This document shows, in pieces, positions 4,965 through 5,096 of a DNA stretch of 5,096 bases (position 1 is its first letter; every line of letters begins with the position of its first letter). The stretch is from an uncultured Clostridia bacterium (GTDB lineage Bacteria > Bacillota > Clostridia > Lachnospirales > Lachnospiraceae), in contig CAMWWW010000187.1 in assembly GCA_947178015.1 (NCBI GenBank), positions 1 to 5,096 of the forward strand, given 5' to 3'. The notes beneath the pieces are model-generated. The model made no database searches. It saw only the letters and a list, made by a program, of their open reading frames with translations, and was not told the DNA's origin. Made by a program: the position numbers and the translations under genes.

Positions 4965-4992
4965 AGTATAGCATATATCTCAAAATATGCAA
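4965..4992 (-). promoter_or_regulatory. Promoter of the THF riboswitch-folT-aldolase operon
   Basis: Minus-strand TTGCAT (4992-4987), a 16-base spacer and TATACT (4970-4965) preceded by TGC, an extended -10. The start of transcription would be near 4957, just upstream of riboswitch helix P1 (4948), giving a leader of about 170 bases. The close fit between predicted start and aptamer supports the call. Confidence 0.7.
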
Positions 4993-5096
4993 GTAAATAT
5001 TCCTTGCCATTCACAATAGAGAGAAATATATTTACAGATTTATCCCGTCTTTAGGATTTAGCACCATATTTCTTTGAGGGTTACTATACATCTTTT
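4993..5096. other. AT-rich right edge, no gene called
   Basis: Nothing firm. On the minus strand a short frame is open from the edge (5094) to TAA at 5034-5032 and reads KMYSNPQRNMVLNPKDGINL. It could be the C-terminus of a gene lying mostly outside the window or chance; no terminator hairpin follows it. Confidence 0.2.

Noticed and set aside
5032..5094. Partial gene entering from the right edge
   Set aside because: Only 20 codons, with no recognisable motif and no terminator after the stop; too little to call a CDS.

Overview
The window looks like chromosomal DNA from a low-to-moderate G+C Firmicute, most likely a gut Lachnospiraceae (Clostridium cluster XIVa) species. The grounds are strong AGGAGG-type ribosome binding sites, a tetrahydrofolate (THF) riboswitch in front of an ECF-type folate transporter gene (an arrangement characteristic of Clostridia), and the style of the proteins. 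The genus cannot be fixed from the sequence alone. No rRNA, tRNA, transposase, integrase or CRISPR array is visible.

Left block (1-951, minus strand). An ArsC/Spx-type thioredoxin-fold protein (727-359) is followed by a bacteriohemerythrin (362 to beyond the left edge). The two overlap by ATGA, so they look translationally coupled, and the pair suggests an oxygen/redox-related operon. Upstream lies a structured 210-base intergenic stretch (741-951) with two 10-bp perfect hairpins. The one at 923-945 is a good rho-independent terminator for the next gene.

Middle block (952-3140). An unrecognised 160-residue protein (minus) and a 12-TM MFS exporter of the DHA3/Mef-like type (plus) are divergently transcribed. 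The roughly 290 bases between them hold three related palindromic sites built on ATACyAACGTT. One sits on the -10 of the minus-strand promoter and two flank the -10 of the MFS promoter. This is the layout expected of a TetR-type repressor controlling both genes, yet no tetR gene is in the window. The same gap holds a small minus-strand ORF ending directly in a terminator-like hairpin, and a 12-bp stem-loop in the MFS mRNA leader next to its Shine-Dalgarno sequence. The MFS gene is followed by a remarkable 124-base, nearly fully paired, bulge-free inverted repeat ending in a T-run.

Right block (3223-4992, minus strand). A promoter, a THF riboswitch whose expression platform can be traced base by base (anti-SD pairs with SD; an anti-anti-SD hairpin competes with riboswitch helix P1), folT (ECF folate S component), then a DRE-TIM/HMGL-like aldolase-family enzyme 19 bases downstream. 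The enzyme therefore appears to belong to the folate-responsive regulon, although its substrate is unknown. This is the most interesting functional association here, together with the operator set lacking its repressor gene and the long hairpin.
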